Assembly (NCBI RefSeq): GCF_902459465.1
Contig: NC_047066.1
Location: 20,215,047-20,279,046 of the forward strand
DNA: 64,000 nt
Source of the DNA: Asterias rubens
Taxonomy: Eukaryota > Echinodermata > Asteroidea > Forcipulatida > Asteriidae
Direction: 5' to 3'
The notes under the pieces were generated by a model. The model saw only the letters and a list, made by a program, of their open reading frames with translations, had not been told where the DNA came from and did not search any database. How positions within the stretch are numbered: position 1 is the first letter of the stretch; each line of letters begins with the position of its first letter. The position numbers were made by a program, and so were the translations under genes. Positions 1 to 11,204 of this stretch are shown here, piece after piece.

Positions 1-777
1 CAGGTGAGTGCAATGTTTTAGAGTTCGTGTGATGTCAGTTAGTTCTGTGTGCTTGTGTCCATGGTAGACTGGTGCCTGCGTTTGCAACTTCTTTTCTTTA
101 ATCGGCAGTTGAGGCCTTAAACATTTCTTCCGAGTCTGCTGCTCGTGACGTTAATCATTTCTTTAGATTCTGCTGTGGCTTTGGAGGGCCCATAATACTT
201 ATTGTCTGAAATAGTGTTCCTCAATAAAATAAAGTTCTTGAACGAGCGAATTCTCGGTTTCATCAGCGAGCTCTTGGTTTCACAGAGAAAAGACAAAGTT
301 CGTGAGGTGCTCTTAGGGTTATCGATGTTGTATTTCAAATTGTTCGACAGTTGTAAAAGTTTGTGATCCTTTTCTCACTCCTTGAAACGCTACTCTGCAG
401 TGCGTTCATTCATCAACTCCAGACTCCAATGCAGTCCATACTCTACACAATGGGGCTGATCTGTAAAAAATAGTAATCATTGTCAAATGAAAACATATTA
501 CTTGAAATTTTAGCAAGTTATTACTTAGAAAAGACAACGGTGAAATGTCTATCTACAAATATTCTGAAACGTTCCCAAGAATTAATGTATCAGAAAGACT
601 TGAATTGGGCCCCTTAATAAAGGTTTTTCAAATTGACTATAAAAAGTTGTCCCAGATTAGACATGTATGCATGATTATAATAGTTTCATAATAGTTTTTC
701 TCCCTTAGGTTCCAATTTAAAACAGTCAAATAAAAAAGTGCTGTTTAAATCATGTTATTTGTAACCTACCTGTTTGA
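1..777. other. No gene recognised (left edge)
   Basis: AT-rich sequence with only short open frames. I see no conserved protein, tRNA or repeat I can name. The first bases (CAGGTGAGTG) would suit an exon end plus splice donor, but upstream sequence is missing, so this cannot be judged. Confidence 0.5.
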
Positions 778-1090
778 TTGGAGGTCCATGTCTTAACACG
801 ATGGATGGTAGATGGTCTACTTCTTTCGAGCCCATCATCTACTCTTATTCAAATGTATTGGGCGCGTCTCACAATTCTCTCGTTTGCTGCCATCAGGTCT
901 TCTTGGCAGCACTGCTCCTCCAGAACTGGGCATTGTAGAAGGTGTGGCATAGATTGGGACGATGTGCCACAATACCATTGGGTGTCATCAGCGTAGGTAT
1001 ACCACCATTTCTTCATGTTTTTCTTGCGTCGTCCCAACCTCTGTACCTTGGTGGTAGATGGGTCTTTATATTTCTTGTCCTGGTAGATGA
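778..1090 (-). mobile_element. LINE (non-LTR retrotransposon) ORF2 C-terminal relic
   Basis: On the minus strand, 849-1037 reads 62 residues ending with a pattern like CGTSSQSMPHLLQCPVL followed by EDLMAANERIVRRAQ. A C-G-x3-Q-S-M-x-H-L-L-x-C-P knuckle with an acidic-Leu-Ala tail is typical of the extreme C-terminus of many invertebrate LINE ORF2 proteins, preceded here by a KKW-ADD stretch. No reverse transcriptase or endonuclease domain remains, so this is a dead 3' fragment. A second copy of the same sequence, more frame-damaged, lies on the plus strand at about 62.87-63.04 kb. The family (RTE, CR1, Jockey-like) cannot be fixed from so short a piece. Confidence 0.6.
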
Positions 1091-2269
1091 CTGTTGAATA
1101 TCAACTGGAAAGGAAATAGATGTTTATTCACGTGTTACTTTTGTAAAGAGTTTAAGAGTTGTTGTTGTTCTTTTCCCCAAATGTGCCTTATTACATGTAG
1201 TTGTAACTATTTTAAAAACTTACCCAAACAAAACAAAGTTTGGAGAAGGTATCTCATCAGTCAAGTTCCTCAGGACTGCAGACATTTCAAGCTGTGGCGA
1301 AAATGTACTATCAGTCATTTCACATTTCCTACTGGTCAAAGGATCGAGATCAGTGTAAGTAGTTCAGCTATCAAAAATAGTCTAAACTTTCCAGTTTTAG
1401 TAAATGCTGGCTGTGACAGATAAATCAGTTTTAAGAAACAGCTGGGGGGAAAGAATGGACAAAATATCCACACAAAAACATGGAAACAAGAAAGTAATTT
1501 GTTTCATCTGCCGGAACTCTCCAAGAGCATTTTGAGGCATTAGGGATTTAAAAAGGGTATATAAAATAACACCAATAATGCAATTATTTTTCTATGAGAA
1601 AACATTTCTCATGCCATGAACATTATGTTGCAGTCATTATATAATATACTTACAAATCCTGATGACCTGAGGAAAGACAGATCTTCACAGGAGCCTTTAA
1701 AAAGACTGACAAAAAAACATGTATAAGGCATGGGAAACACTGCAGTCTAATCTTCTTACCATTTTGTTTGCCCACTGTATTGTTGAGTATAATCTGTAAC
1801 TGTAACATTACAACATTGAAATTACTTAGTCAGCTCAGAGTTACATCAACTTTGTATCCAATGTTACAAGGACTTTAAAATCATTTAAATGAAGAATGAG
1901 TTTAGTTTCAGACAAAAGGAAAGTGAATTTTGCAAATTAAAAATGGCCTTGCCCTCCCAAAGATGACATGCCAGGACTGGAACTGCACTTCTGGACTAGT
2001 GCAGAAAAAGGCATATTCTAGTTATATTTTAACACACAAATTTTTCACTTAGTTTTATAGTGCTATGCTCCAGATAAAATATGTTGCCTTGTTGTCTGCG
2101 ATGATGTGGGCTCACGCAATGATACAATGTGCACTCCTGCCTGCTCCATTTAGTTCCAAGACCAATATAAGATGCTAGGTGTATCTATCAAGAATAACAC
2201 TAGCCAACTGCTTCCTTGTTTCCTTTATCGATAAAAGCGACTGACTCTACCTTTGTGGTTCTCTTGTCA
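1091..2269. other. No gene recognised
   Basis: Intergenic AT-rich sequence. At 1241-1351 one plus-strand frame is open and protein-like and ends at a possible donor (CA|GTGTAAG), but there is no conserved partner exon or recognisable domain, so I do not call it a gene. Confidence 0.4.
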
Positions 2270-2468
2270 GTTCTGAATCAGCAGGTAGCTAATGGTATGG
2301 TGCTTTTCGCCAATGTCGATCCACTCTCGGATCTTGACTGGCAGGCTTCTGGTGGTATGTCACTGGTTGCCGATGTCGGTTTGCTGTCGTTGCTTGAGTG
2401 GCAGGCCTCTGGTGGTATGTCACTGGTAGCAAACGACGGTCTGCTGTCGATTTTTGGGCGGCAGAACT

Positions 2469-3739
2469 CTGGTGGTATGTCACTGGTTGCCAATGTCGGT
2501 CCATTATTGGTTCTTGCATGAGCGGCAGAACTCTGGTGATATGTCACTGGTTGGCGAACATGGTCCGCTGTGGATTCACGGGCGGCAGGCATCTGGTGGT
2601 ATGCGGCTGGTTGCCAATGTCTGTCCGCTGCCTTTTTTGAGCGGAAGGCCTATAGCTGGTGGTATGTCACTGGTTGCAATGATGGTCCACTGTGGATTCC
2701 TGAGCGGCAGGCCTCTGGTGAGAGGGGGCTGTCTCCGATGTCTGTCCACTGCCTTTTTTTGGAGCAGTCTCTGGTGGAATGTCACTGGTTGCTGATGTCA
2801 GGACGCTGTTGGTTCTGGAGTGGCAGACTTCTGGTGGTATTTCACACGTTGCCAATGTCTGTCCACTATCTTTTCTTGTGCGACATGACTCTGGTGGTAT
2901 GTCACTGGTTGCTGATGTGGATCTGCTGTCAGTTTTTGAGCAACAGGCCTCTGGTGATATTTCACAAGTTGCCGATGTCTGTCTGCTGATTGCCGATGTC
3001 GGTTTGCCGTCCCTTGATGTAATTTCTTGAGCAACAGACCTCTGGTGGTATGCGGCCGTTGCCTATGTCAGTCCACTGTCTTTTCTCGAGCGCTGGTGGT
3101 ATGTCACTGGTTGCCAATGTCGGTCCATTATTGGTTCTTGCATGAGCGGCAGAACTCTGGTGATATGTCACTGGTTGGCGAACATGGTCCGCTGTGGATT
3201 CACGGGCGGCAGGCATCTGGTGGTATGCGGCTGGTTGCCAATGTCTGTCCGCTGCCTTTTTTGAGCGGAAGGCCTATAGCTGGTGGTATGTCACTGGTTG
3301 CAATGATGGTCCACTGTGGATTCCTGAGCGGCAGGCCTCTGGTGAGAGGGGGCTGTCTCCGATGTCTGTCCACTGCCTTTTTTTGGAGCAGTCTCTGGTG
3401 GAATGTCACTGGTTGCTGATGTCAGGACGCTGTTGGTTCTGGAGTGGCAGACTTCTGGTGGTATTTCACACGTTGCCAATGTCTGTCCACTATCTTTTCT
3501 TGTGCGACATGACTCTGGTGGTATGTCACTGGTTGCTGATGTGGATCTGCTGTCAGTTTTTGAGCAACAGGCCTCTGGTGATATTTCACAAGTTGCCGAT
3601 GTCTGTCTGCTGATTGCCGATGTCGGTTTGCCGTCCCTTGATGTAATTTCTTGAGCAACAGACCTCTGGTGGTATGCGGCCGTTGCCTATGTCAGTCCAC
3701 TGTCTTTTCTCGAGCGCTGGTGGTATGTCACTGGTTGCC
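2469..3739. repeat. 624-bp tandem segmental duplication inside the minisatellite
   Basis: Bases 2469-3115 recur at 3093-3739 with an offset of exactly 624 bp, and I see no differences by eye. Identity stops at 2468/3092 (T versus G) and at 3116/3740 (A versus G). Neighbouring 60-bp units differ at many sites, so this duplication is far younger than the array. It fits unequal exchange or slippage over about ten units; an assembly duplication is the alternative. Confidence 0.9.
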
Positions 3740-3785
3740 GATGTCGGTCCACTGTCAGTTCTTGAGCGCAAGGACTCTGGTAGTA

Positions 3786-4268
3786 GAGAGATTTTGCAGA
3801 GTCGCAGATACGAATACGCATACAGATATCGAACCGTACGCGTTTGCGTCAAGTGAGCTGTATAGTTTTGTTTCGCAAAATTCTAACGAATACCCTCAAC
3901 TTGAGGCTCAAGAATGCGCTATTAACCAAATGGCTGCACCCATGGCAGTTGCCAGCAAGAGGATTTACTTCACTTGGCCATTTCTCTTTTTCTGAAGCAT
4001 GGTGGTTAACAAATGTCCAACTACATTCATGTATGATACCTCTAATAGACATGGTGAAAACCTGGAGCATTAAAAAATAACAATCCGCTACAAAAACATG
4101 AACAAAATATACTGGTTGTTAACTTACGTGTATGGCGACAGATTCCTGTTTTGAGCGACTATTCTAACTTGTGTACAACGGTTATACGTCACATGGACCT
4201 CAAAAAGTGATGACGTATTATGACGTATCCGTTCACGTAAGAGTACCAGTGACTCTGCGAAACCTCTC
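3786..4268. mobile_element. MITE-like insertion with TIRs and 5-bp TSD (TAGTA)
   Basis: A 483-bp block unlike the surrounding minisatellite. The left end begins GAGAGATTTTGCAGAGTC; the reverse complement of the right end begins GAGAGGTTTCGCAGAGTC, with similarity continuing to about 29 bp. TAGTA occurs immediately outside both ends (3781-3785 and 4269-4273). Deleting the block and one TAGTA restores a normal unit (CTCTGGTAGTATGTCACTGG), whose variant spelling also occurs near 5549. No transposase frame is present, so this is a nonautonomous DNA transposon. I do not assign a superfamily. Confidence 0.8.
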
Positions 4269-7200
4269 TAGTATGTCACTGGTTGTCCATGATGTTCCAC
4301 TGTGGATTCTTGAGCAGCAGGCCTCTGGTGCTATGCGACTGGTCGCTGATGTCTGTCCGCTGCCTTTTTTTGAGTTGTAGGCCTCCGATGGTATGTCACT
4401 GTTTGCTGATGTTGGTTCGCTGTCTGTTCATGAGCGGCAGGATTCTGGTGGTATGTCACTGGTTGTCGTTGATGGTCTGCTGTGGATTCTTGAGCTGCAG
4501 GCCTCTGGTGGTATGCTGCTGATTGCCAATGTCAGTCCGCTGTTTGTTCTTGTTCAGCATTACTCTGGTGGTATGTGACTGGTTGCTTAGGTTGATCAGC
4601 CGTTGGTTCTTGAGCAGCAGGCCTCTGGTCGGTGGTATTTCAAGTTGCTGCTGTCTGTCCCCTATCTTTTGTTTAGCTGCAGGCCTCTGGGGTATGCAGC
4701 TGATTGCCGGTGTCAGTCTGCTGTCCGCTGATATCTGTTCTTGAGCAGTAGGTGTCTGGTGGTATGTAACTGGTTGCCGATGGTGGTCTGCCGTCGGTTC
4801 TTTAGCGACAGGACTCTGGTGATATGTCACTGGTTGCTAATGTTGGTCCACTGTCGGTTCTTGAGCGGCAGGACTCCTGGTGGTATGTCACTGGTTACCG
4901 AAGATAGTCTGCTGTGGATTTCTGAGTGGCAGGCCTCTGCTGGTATGCGGCTGGTTGCCGATGTCTGTCTGCAACCTTCTTTGAGCGATAGGCCTCTGGT
5001 GGTGTGTCAATGGATGCTGATGTCCGTTCGCTGCCTTTTTTTAGTGGTAGGCCTCTAGCTAGTGGTATGTCACTGGTCGCCAATAAATGGACCACTGTGG
5101 ATTCTTGAACGCCAGGACTCTGGTGGTATGCAGCTGGTTGCCGATGTCTGTCTGCAGCCTTTTTTTTTTTTAGCCTGAGGCCTCATGGTGGTGTGTCAAT
5201 GGATGCAGATGTCTGTCTATTGCGGATTCTTGAGCGGCAGGATTTTGGTGGTATGTGGCTGGTGGCTGATGTCTGTCTGCTGCCTTTTCTTGAGTGGTAG
5301 GCCTCCGGTTGAATATATCACTGTTTGCTGATGTTGGTCCATTGTCTATTCTTGAGCGGCAGGACTCAGGTTGTACAAAATATGTCACTGGTTGCCGATG
5401 ATGGTCCGCTGTTGATAATTGAATGGCAGGCCTCTAGTGGTATGTGGCTTGTTGCTGATGTCTGTCCACTGCCTTTTTTGAGCGGTAGGCCTCTGGTTGT
5501 GTGTCACTGGTTGCCGATGTCGGTCTGCTGTGGATTCGTGAGCAGCAGGACTCTGGTAGTATGTGGCTGGTTGCTGATGTCTGTTCGCTGCCTTTTGTTT
5601 GAGTGGTACGCCTCTGGTGGTATGTCTGTTTGCTGAACTTGGTCCGCTGTCTGGTTTTGAGCGGCAGGATGTAGTGGTATGTCACTGGTTGCTTATGTCA
5701 GTACACTGTCGGTTCTCTGGTGGTATTTCACAAATTGCATATGTCTGTCCGCTAGCTTTTCTTGAGCGGCAGGCCTCTGGTGGTATGCGACTGATTGCCA
5801 GTGTCGGTCCGCTGTCTGGGGCATGACTTTGGTGGTATGTCACTGGTTGCTGATATCAATCCGCTGTAATTTCTTTAGCAGCAGGCCTCTGGTGTTCTTT
5901 CACAAGTTGCCGATGTCTGTCGCTACTTTTTCTTAAGCGTCAGGCCTTTAGTGGGATGGCTGATTAACTAAGTCGATGCGCTGTCTGTTCTTGTGCAACA
6001 TGACTCCAGTGGTGTGTCACTGGCTGCTGAGTGATCCGCTGTTGGTTCTGAGCGCCAGGCCTCTGTTGGTATTTCACAAGTTGCCGATGTCTTTCTCACA
6101 AATTGCATATGTCTGTCCGCTACCTTTCCTTGAGCGGCAGGCCTCTGGGGGTATGCAAATGATTACCGATGTCGGTCGACTCTCTGTTTTTGTGCGGCAT
6201 GACTCTGGTGGTATGTCACTGCTTGCTGATGTCAATCCGCTGTCGGTTCTTGAGCGGCAGGCCTCTGCGGGTATGCGGCTGATTGCCGATGTTGGTCTGC
6301 TGTCCTCTGATGTCTGTTCTTGAGCAGCAGGCCTCTGGTTGTATGTCACTGATTGCTTAAGTCCATCTGCTGTCTGTTCTTGAGTGGCAGAACTCTGGTG
6401 GTATCTGACCATTGCCGATGTCAGTCCACTGTCTTTTCTCGAGTGGTATGCTCTGGGGGTATACTACTGGTTGTCGATGTCATCCAGTCCACTGTCTTTT
6501 CTCAGGCCTCTGGGGGTTTGTCACTGGTTGCTGATGCCTAACCGCTGTCTTTTCGTTAAGCGTCAGGACTCTGGTGGTGTGTCACTGTTTGCCGATATTG
6601 GTCCGCTGTCTGTTCTTGAGTGGCAGCACTCTGGTGGTAAGCGGCTGATTGCCGGTGTTGGTCAGCTGTTAGTTCTTGAGCAGCAGGACTCTGGTGGTGT
6701 GTCACTGTTTGCTGATGTTGGTCTGCTGTCCGTTCTTGAGCAGCAGGTCTCTGGTGGTATTTCACAAGTTGCAGATGTCTGTCTGCTGTATTTTTTTAAA
6801 CAGCAGGCCTCTGGTGGTCTACAGCTGGTTGCCTATGTCGGTCTGCTGTCTGTTCTTGAGCAGTAGGCCTCTGGTGGTATGTCACTGGTTGCCTGTGATC
6901 CGCTGTCGGTTCTTGAGCAGTAGGCCTCTGGTTGTATGTCACAAGTTCCCGATGCCTGGTCGCTTTCTTTTTTTTAAGCTGCAGGACTCTGGTGATGTGT
7001 CACTTTTTGCTGATGTTGGTCCGATGTCTGTTCTTGAGCGGCAGGGCTCTTGTGGTATGCAACAGACTGCCGATGATGGTCCGCTGTCTGTTCTTGTGCA
7101 GCAGGCCTCTTGTGGTATTTCACAAGTTGCCAATGTCGATCCGCTGTCAGTTCTTGAGCGGCAGGCCTCTGGTGGTATTTCACAAGTTGCCGATGTCCAT

Positions 7201-8395
7201 TCGCTATTATTTCTTGAGCAGCAGGCCAGGGGTATGCGTCTGATTGTTGATGTCGGTCGGCTGTCCGCTGATGTCTGTTCTTGAGCAGTAGGCGTCTGGT
7301 GGTATGTCACAAGTTGCCGTTGTCGGTCCGCTGTCTGTTCTTGTGCCCCATGACTCTGGCGGTATGTCACTGGTTGCTAATGTCCATCCACTGTCGGTTC
7401 TTGGGTGACAGGAATCTGGTGGTATTTAACGAGTTGTCGCTATCTGTCCGCTATCTTTTCTTGAGCGGCAACTGATTGCTGATGTCGCTCTACTGTCTGC
7501 TGATGTCTGTTCTTGAGCAGTAGGCCCCTGGTTTGTCAATGGTTGCTGATGTCGGTCCGCTGTCAGTTCTTGAGTGGCAGGCCTGTTGCATAATGCAACC
7601 TTTGCTGATGTCTGTCTGCTATCTTTGCCGATGTCAGCTCTACTGTCCGCTGATGTCTGTTCTCGAGTAGCAGGCCTCTTGTGGAATGTAACAAGTTGCC
7701 GAAGTCTGTCCGCTACCTTTTCTTGAGCAGCAGGCCTCTGGGGGTATGCAGCCGTTTGCCAATGTCTGTCTGCTGATTGCTGATGTCTGTTCTTGAGCAG
7801 TAGGTCTCTGGTGGTATGTCACTTGTAGCCGATGCTGATCTGTTGTCTGCTGATGTCATTTTTTTAGCGGCAGGCCTCCGGTTGTATGCGACTGTTGCCG
7901 ATGTCAGGCCTGTGGGGGTATGTCACAAGTTGCTGATGCCTTTCCCCTGTCTCTTTTTGAGCGGCAGGGCTCTGGTGGTGTGTCACTGGTTGCCGATGTT
8001 GGTCCGCAGTCTGTTCTAGAATGGCAGTACTAAGGTGGTGTGTCACTAGTTGCTGAAGTTTGTCTACTGTTGGTTCTTGAGCAGCAGGCCTCTTGTGGTA
8101 TTTCACAAGTTGCTGATGTCTGTCCACTGTCTTTTCTTGAGCAGTAGGCCTCTGGTGGTGTGTCACTGGTTGCTGATGTCGGTCCGCTGTCTGTTCTTGA
8201 GTGGGAGGAATCTGTTGGTGTTTCACTGGTTGCCGATGTCGGTTCGCTGTAGGTTCTTGAGCAGTAGGCCTCTGGTGGTATGCGGCTGGTCACCAATGTT
8301 CGATCCACTGTCGGTTCTTGAGCGAGAGTTCTATGGACCGTGCTATTTGGCTGGTTGGGGATGTTGATCCACTGTGTGTTCCCATGAGCAGAGAT

Positions 8396-8690
8396 AGCAT
8401 CCCTTACATGTCAAATGAAGTATACAGGTGGCATACGTCCATCGCACGGCCTCTACATTTTGTCTTCCTGCAGCACTTTTTCTTTGCTTCATAGTTGAGT
8501 CTGACATCTTTTCTCAGAAGGTGTTTAAAATCAGGGCAAAAATATTTGCACTACTGCATCGCTTTCATAGAGAATATGTGCGGAGCAACTCCATTCTCCA
8601 GTTGTGTCCAATGTGGTGATAAAGAGGCCCCACTGAGATTAGTCTCATTCTTGAGGAATTGCTTGGACAATTTGTCTTTTGTTTAAGCCA
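8396..8690. other. Spacer between two tandem arrays
   Basis: No gene or repeat recognised. Two overlapping short open frames (about 63 codons) have no recognisable similarity. Confidence 0.4.
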
Positions 8691-9590
8691 CAATGACCTT
8701 TACATTTCCAAAAACAATAGGCTTTTGGAGGATCCAAAGACCTGTCCACAAAGAGTTACTGCCCGGACATTTATTTTATAGCCATAATGAACTTAATATT
8801 TAAATGAGACAGTTGAAAAAATAGGCTTCTCCCTAGATCACCAATACACAAACCAAGTTTGGAGTTGATATACCATGTCCTTTTTTGAGTTATTGTTCGG
8901 ACAACATTTCTTTTGTTTTAGCCGAAGTTACATTAATAATATTTATCTAAGGGGTCCAAAAATAATAGGCTTCTGAAGAATCTCAAGACCAATCTACAAA
9001 TCAAGTTTGAAGTTGATATGCCAAGTCCTTTTTGAGTTATTGTTCAGACAACATTTCTTTTGTTTTAGCCAAAATTACTTTACTAATATTTAACTGAGGG
9101 GCCCAAAAACAATAGGCTTCTGGGGGATCCCTAGACCAATCCACAAATCAAGTTTGAAGTTGATTATACCAAAGTCCTTTTGGAGTTAATGGCCGGACAA
9201 CATTTGTATTGTTTTAGCCAAAATGACCCTAATATTTAACTGAATGAGGGGTCTGAAAACAAAAGGCTCCTCTGAGGGATCCCTCGACCAATCAACAAAC
9301 CAAGTTTGGAGTTGATATGTCATGTCCTTTTTGAGTTATTGCTCGGACAACATTTCTAATGTGTTCATAATGACCTTAATAGTTAACTGAGGGGTCCAAA
9401 ACAATTTAGGCTTCTGTGGGATCCCTAGACCACCAATCCACAAATCAAGTTTGACGTAGATACGCCAAGTCCTTTTGAAGTTATTGCTCAGACAATGTAA
9501 CTTCTGTTTAAGCAAAAATTACCTTAATGTTTTATTGAGGGGTCCAAAAACACTAGGCTTCTGGGGATCCCTAGACCAATCCAGCTCCGA
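8691..9590. repeat. Tandem repeat with about 147-bp unit, 6-7 diverged copies
   Basis: The phrase GGGGTCCAAAAACAATAGGC, followed by a GGATCCCTAGACCA block and a GAGTTATTGCTCGGACAACA block, recurs with starts near 8951, 9098, 9248, 9391 and 9538, plus two poorer copies before 8951. Spacing is 143-150 bp. Copies differ by substitutions and small indels, and no frame stays open across them. Confidence 0.85.
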
Positions 9591-11204
9591 CAAGCACAGC
9601 CGGCCGCACACAGAAGGACAAGGCAAACACTTATGCCCCTTCAACTTGCTTCGAAGCAGGGCATAAAAAGGACTGAATAATTACAAAAGTTGTATTCCTA
9701 CAAATATAATAAAAACCATATTTCATTTCAAGTTAGATAACAGAGTAGTTTATAAATTTTGTAACAAGCAGTACAAGTACAACTTCACTTACCCCAAACA
9801 TGAATTCTCTCACAGAAGGCTGCCCCGGTGCTAAACAGATCAGGTTTTCACTATCTTTTTCTCATGCAGTTCAGATGTGAGATCATGAAAGAAATGAATA
9901 CAAATACAAAGGACTGTTATACTGGGTATGCCTTGACTCTTACAACATGCTCGAGTACAGATGCTTGTTGATGCCTTCATCAATGTTTTTTTTTACCAAC
10001 CCCCTTGGCAGTAAATTGACAAAATCCTTCCAAAACCAGACATAGGACACAAGCACATTACTTTGTGTTTGTCATACTTATTGATCCACTAGCAAACACT
10101 ATTTTCATTTGTTGGGAATACTAAATAAGCTATTCACAAGTTCATACAATAACATGTTTTACCTTATGTACACATGTATGGATAAAATGGTAGGCCCCGG
10201 CCACAGGTGCCCCACTAAAACACCACTTGTTTTATCTCTGCATTTGATTAAATCGTATTGGTACTTTTTACAACAAAATAATAATAATTGGCACTCAAAC
10301 TTAATTCTGCCACAACTTGTTTTGTTATGAAAGGAAGATAGCGATATAACTTTCCATATCCTGCCACCACTTCTTTACTTATTTTTACAAAAAGGGATAT
10401 CTCATTAGTGAGGTTAATTATCGCATGAAAAATGGTGGCGTAATGCGGAAACTTTCAAGACGAATTGTAGAGTCAATCTGGCAGTGAAAAAAATAAAAGT
10501 AAATAGAAAAGAATGCTCGCAGTCATGTGCGCCAGTAAATGCAATATGACCGTATGAGGGCGTATGCAGCAGCACCAAACAACAATTAAAATGGCAATTT
10601 ACAAAATTTTTATACCACAAATTCTTGGATAAATACGGCACGTTGGTCCTGAAATACGTAGCCTTCACAATCTCCATGAATGGAACAACCTGCCGTTGCT
10701 CCGAAATATGCACTTTAACAGAAATAAGCATGAGAAAATACAAGAGCAAATCTACCTTCCGAGCCCCGCGAAATTCGAGTCCTCTGCCGGTTGCCATGTT
10801 GGATATTAAGAAAACAACAAGGCGCAGGCGCGCGCGCCTGGTTAAACTTATTTGCATACCTACATTATTTTCTAGACATGAAAAACGGGCGCTCTGTCAC
10901 TTCCTGTTCACGTGCGATTGCTTTTAAAAGGCAATTATATGAAGAGTCCGTGGAAAAAACAGTTGATTTTGTCCGCATTCAGCGCAACGTTTGATTTAAA
11001 AAAAAATGTATTTAATTTTAATAATAAATCCCCATAACACGGCCCCTCACTCACAAAGCTTTCACTTTTTCGTCAATAGAGGGCGTGTACACTGCGACGT
11101 GTACATCGTGTGTTATCAAAACATTACATTTACACTACAGCACTTGTCGAGACAGGTGTACATTCACTGGGTGCTAAAAACAAGGTGTTTTTTATGAGCA
11201 AAAG
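9591..11204. other. Intergenic; putative SELENOM promoter and 5' UTR at its right end
   Basis: 9591-10400 is AT-rich with nothing I can name. About 10740-11200 is richer in CpG (a GCGCGCGCGC core at about 10827-10836, and CACGTG at about 10910) and directly precedes the SELENOM start codon, so it is the likely promoter and leader. No TATA box or transcription start can be fixed by eye. Short open frames here on both strands look incidental. Confidence 0.4.

Larger units (their letters stand above)
2270..8395. repeat. 60-bp minisatellite array, roughly 90 diverged units
   Basis: Units of 59-61 bp follow one another with a core of CTCTGGTGGTATGTCACTGG, then TTGCCGATGTCGGTCCGCTG, then TTCTTGAGCGGCAG. 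At least three variants alternate: one with ATGTCACTGGTTGC, one with ATTTCACAAGTTGC, and one with ATGCGGCTGATTGC. Because 60 is divisible by 3, open frames of 60-200 codons appear in several frames of both strands, with 20-residue periodic translations. Stops, frameshifts and variable unit lengths break every one, so I read the array as noncoding. It is interrupted at 3786-4268 by an inserted element and contains a 624-bp duplication at its left end. Borders are approximate because the outer units decay. Confidence 0.9.

Noticed and set aside
849-1037. YADD reading as a reverse transcriptase catalytic motif
   Set aside because: It lies immediately before the C-terminal Zn-knuckle, where the family has a W-x-x-AD stretch instead. 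The catalytic motif would be hundreds of residues upstream, so the resemblance is coincidental.
2216-8367. Dozens of 60-200-codon open frames with 20-residue repeats, as a repeat-protein gene
   Set aside because: They occur in several frames of both strands because the 60-bp unit is divisible by three, and each is broken by stops, frameshifts and odd-length units. No splice or start context links them.
2270-8395. Regularly spaced repeats as a possible CRISPR-like array
   Set aside because: The whole 60-bp unit repeats with no unique spacers, and the genome is clearly animal nuclear DNA.
10414-10857. 147-codon minus-strand frame upstream of SELENOM as a divergent gene
   Set aside because: No recognisable similarity. 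It overlaps an equally plausible opposite-strand frame in promoter-like sequence.
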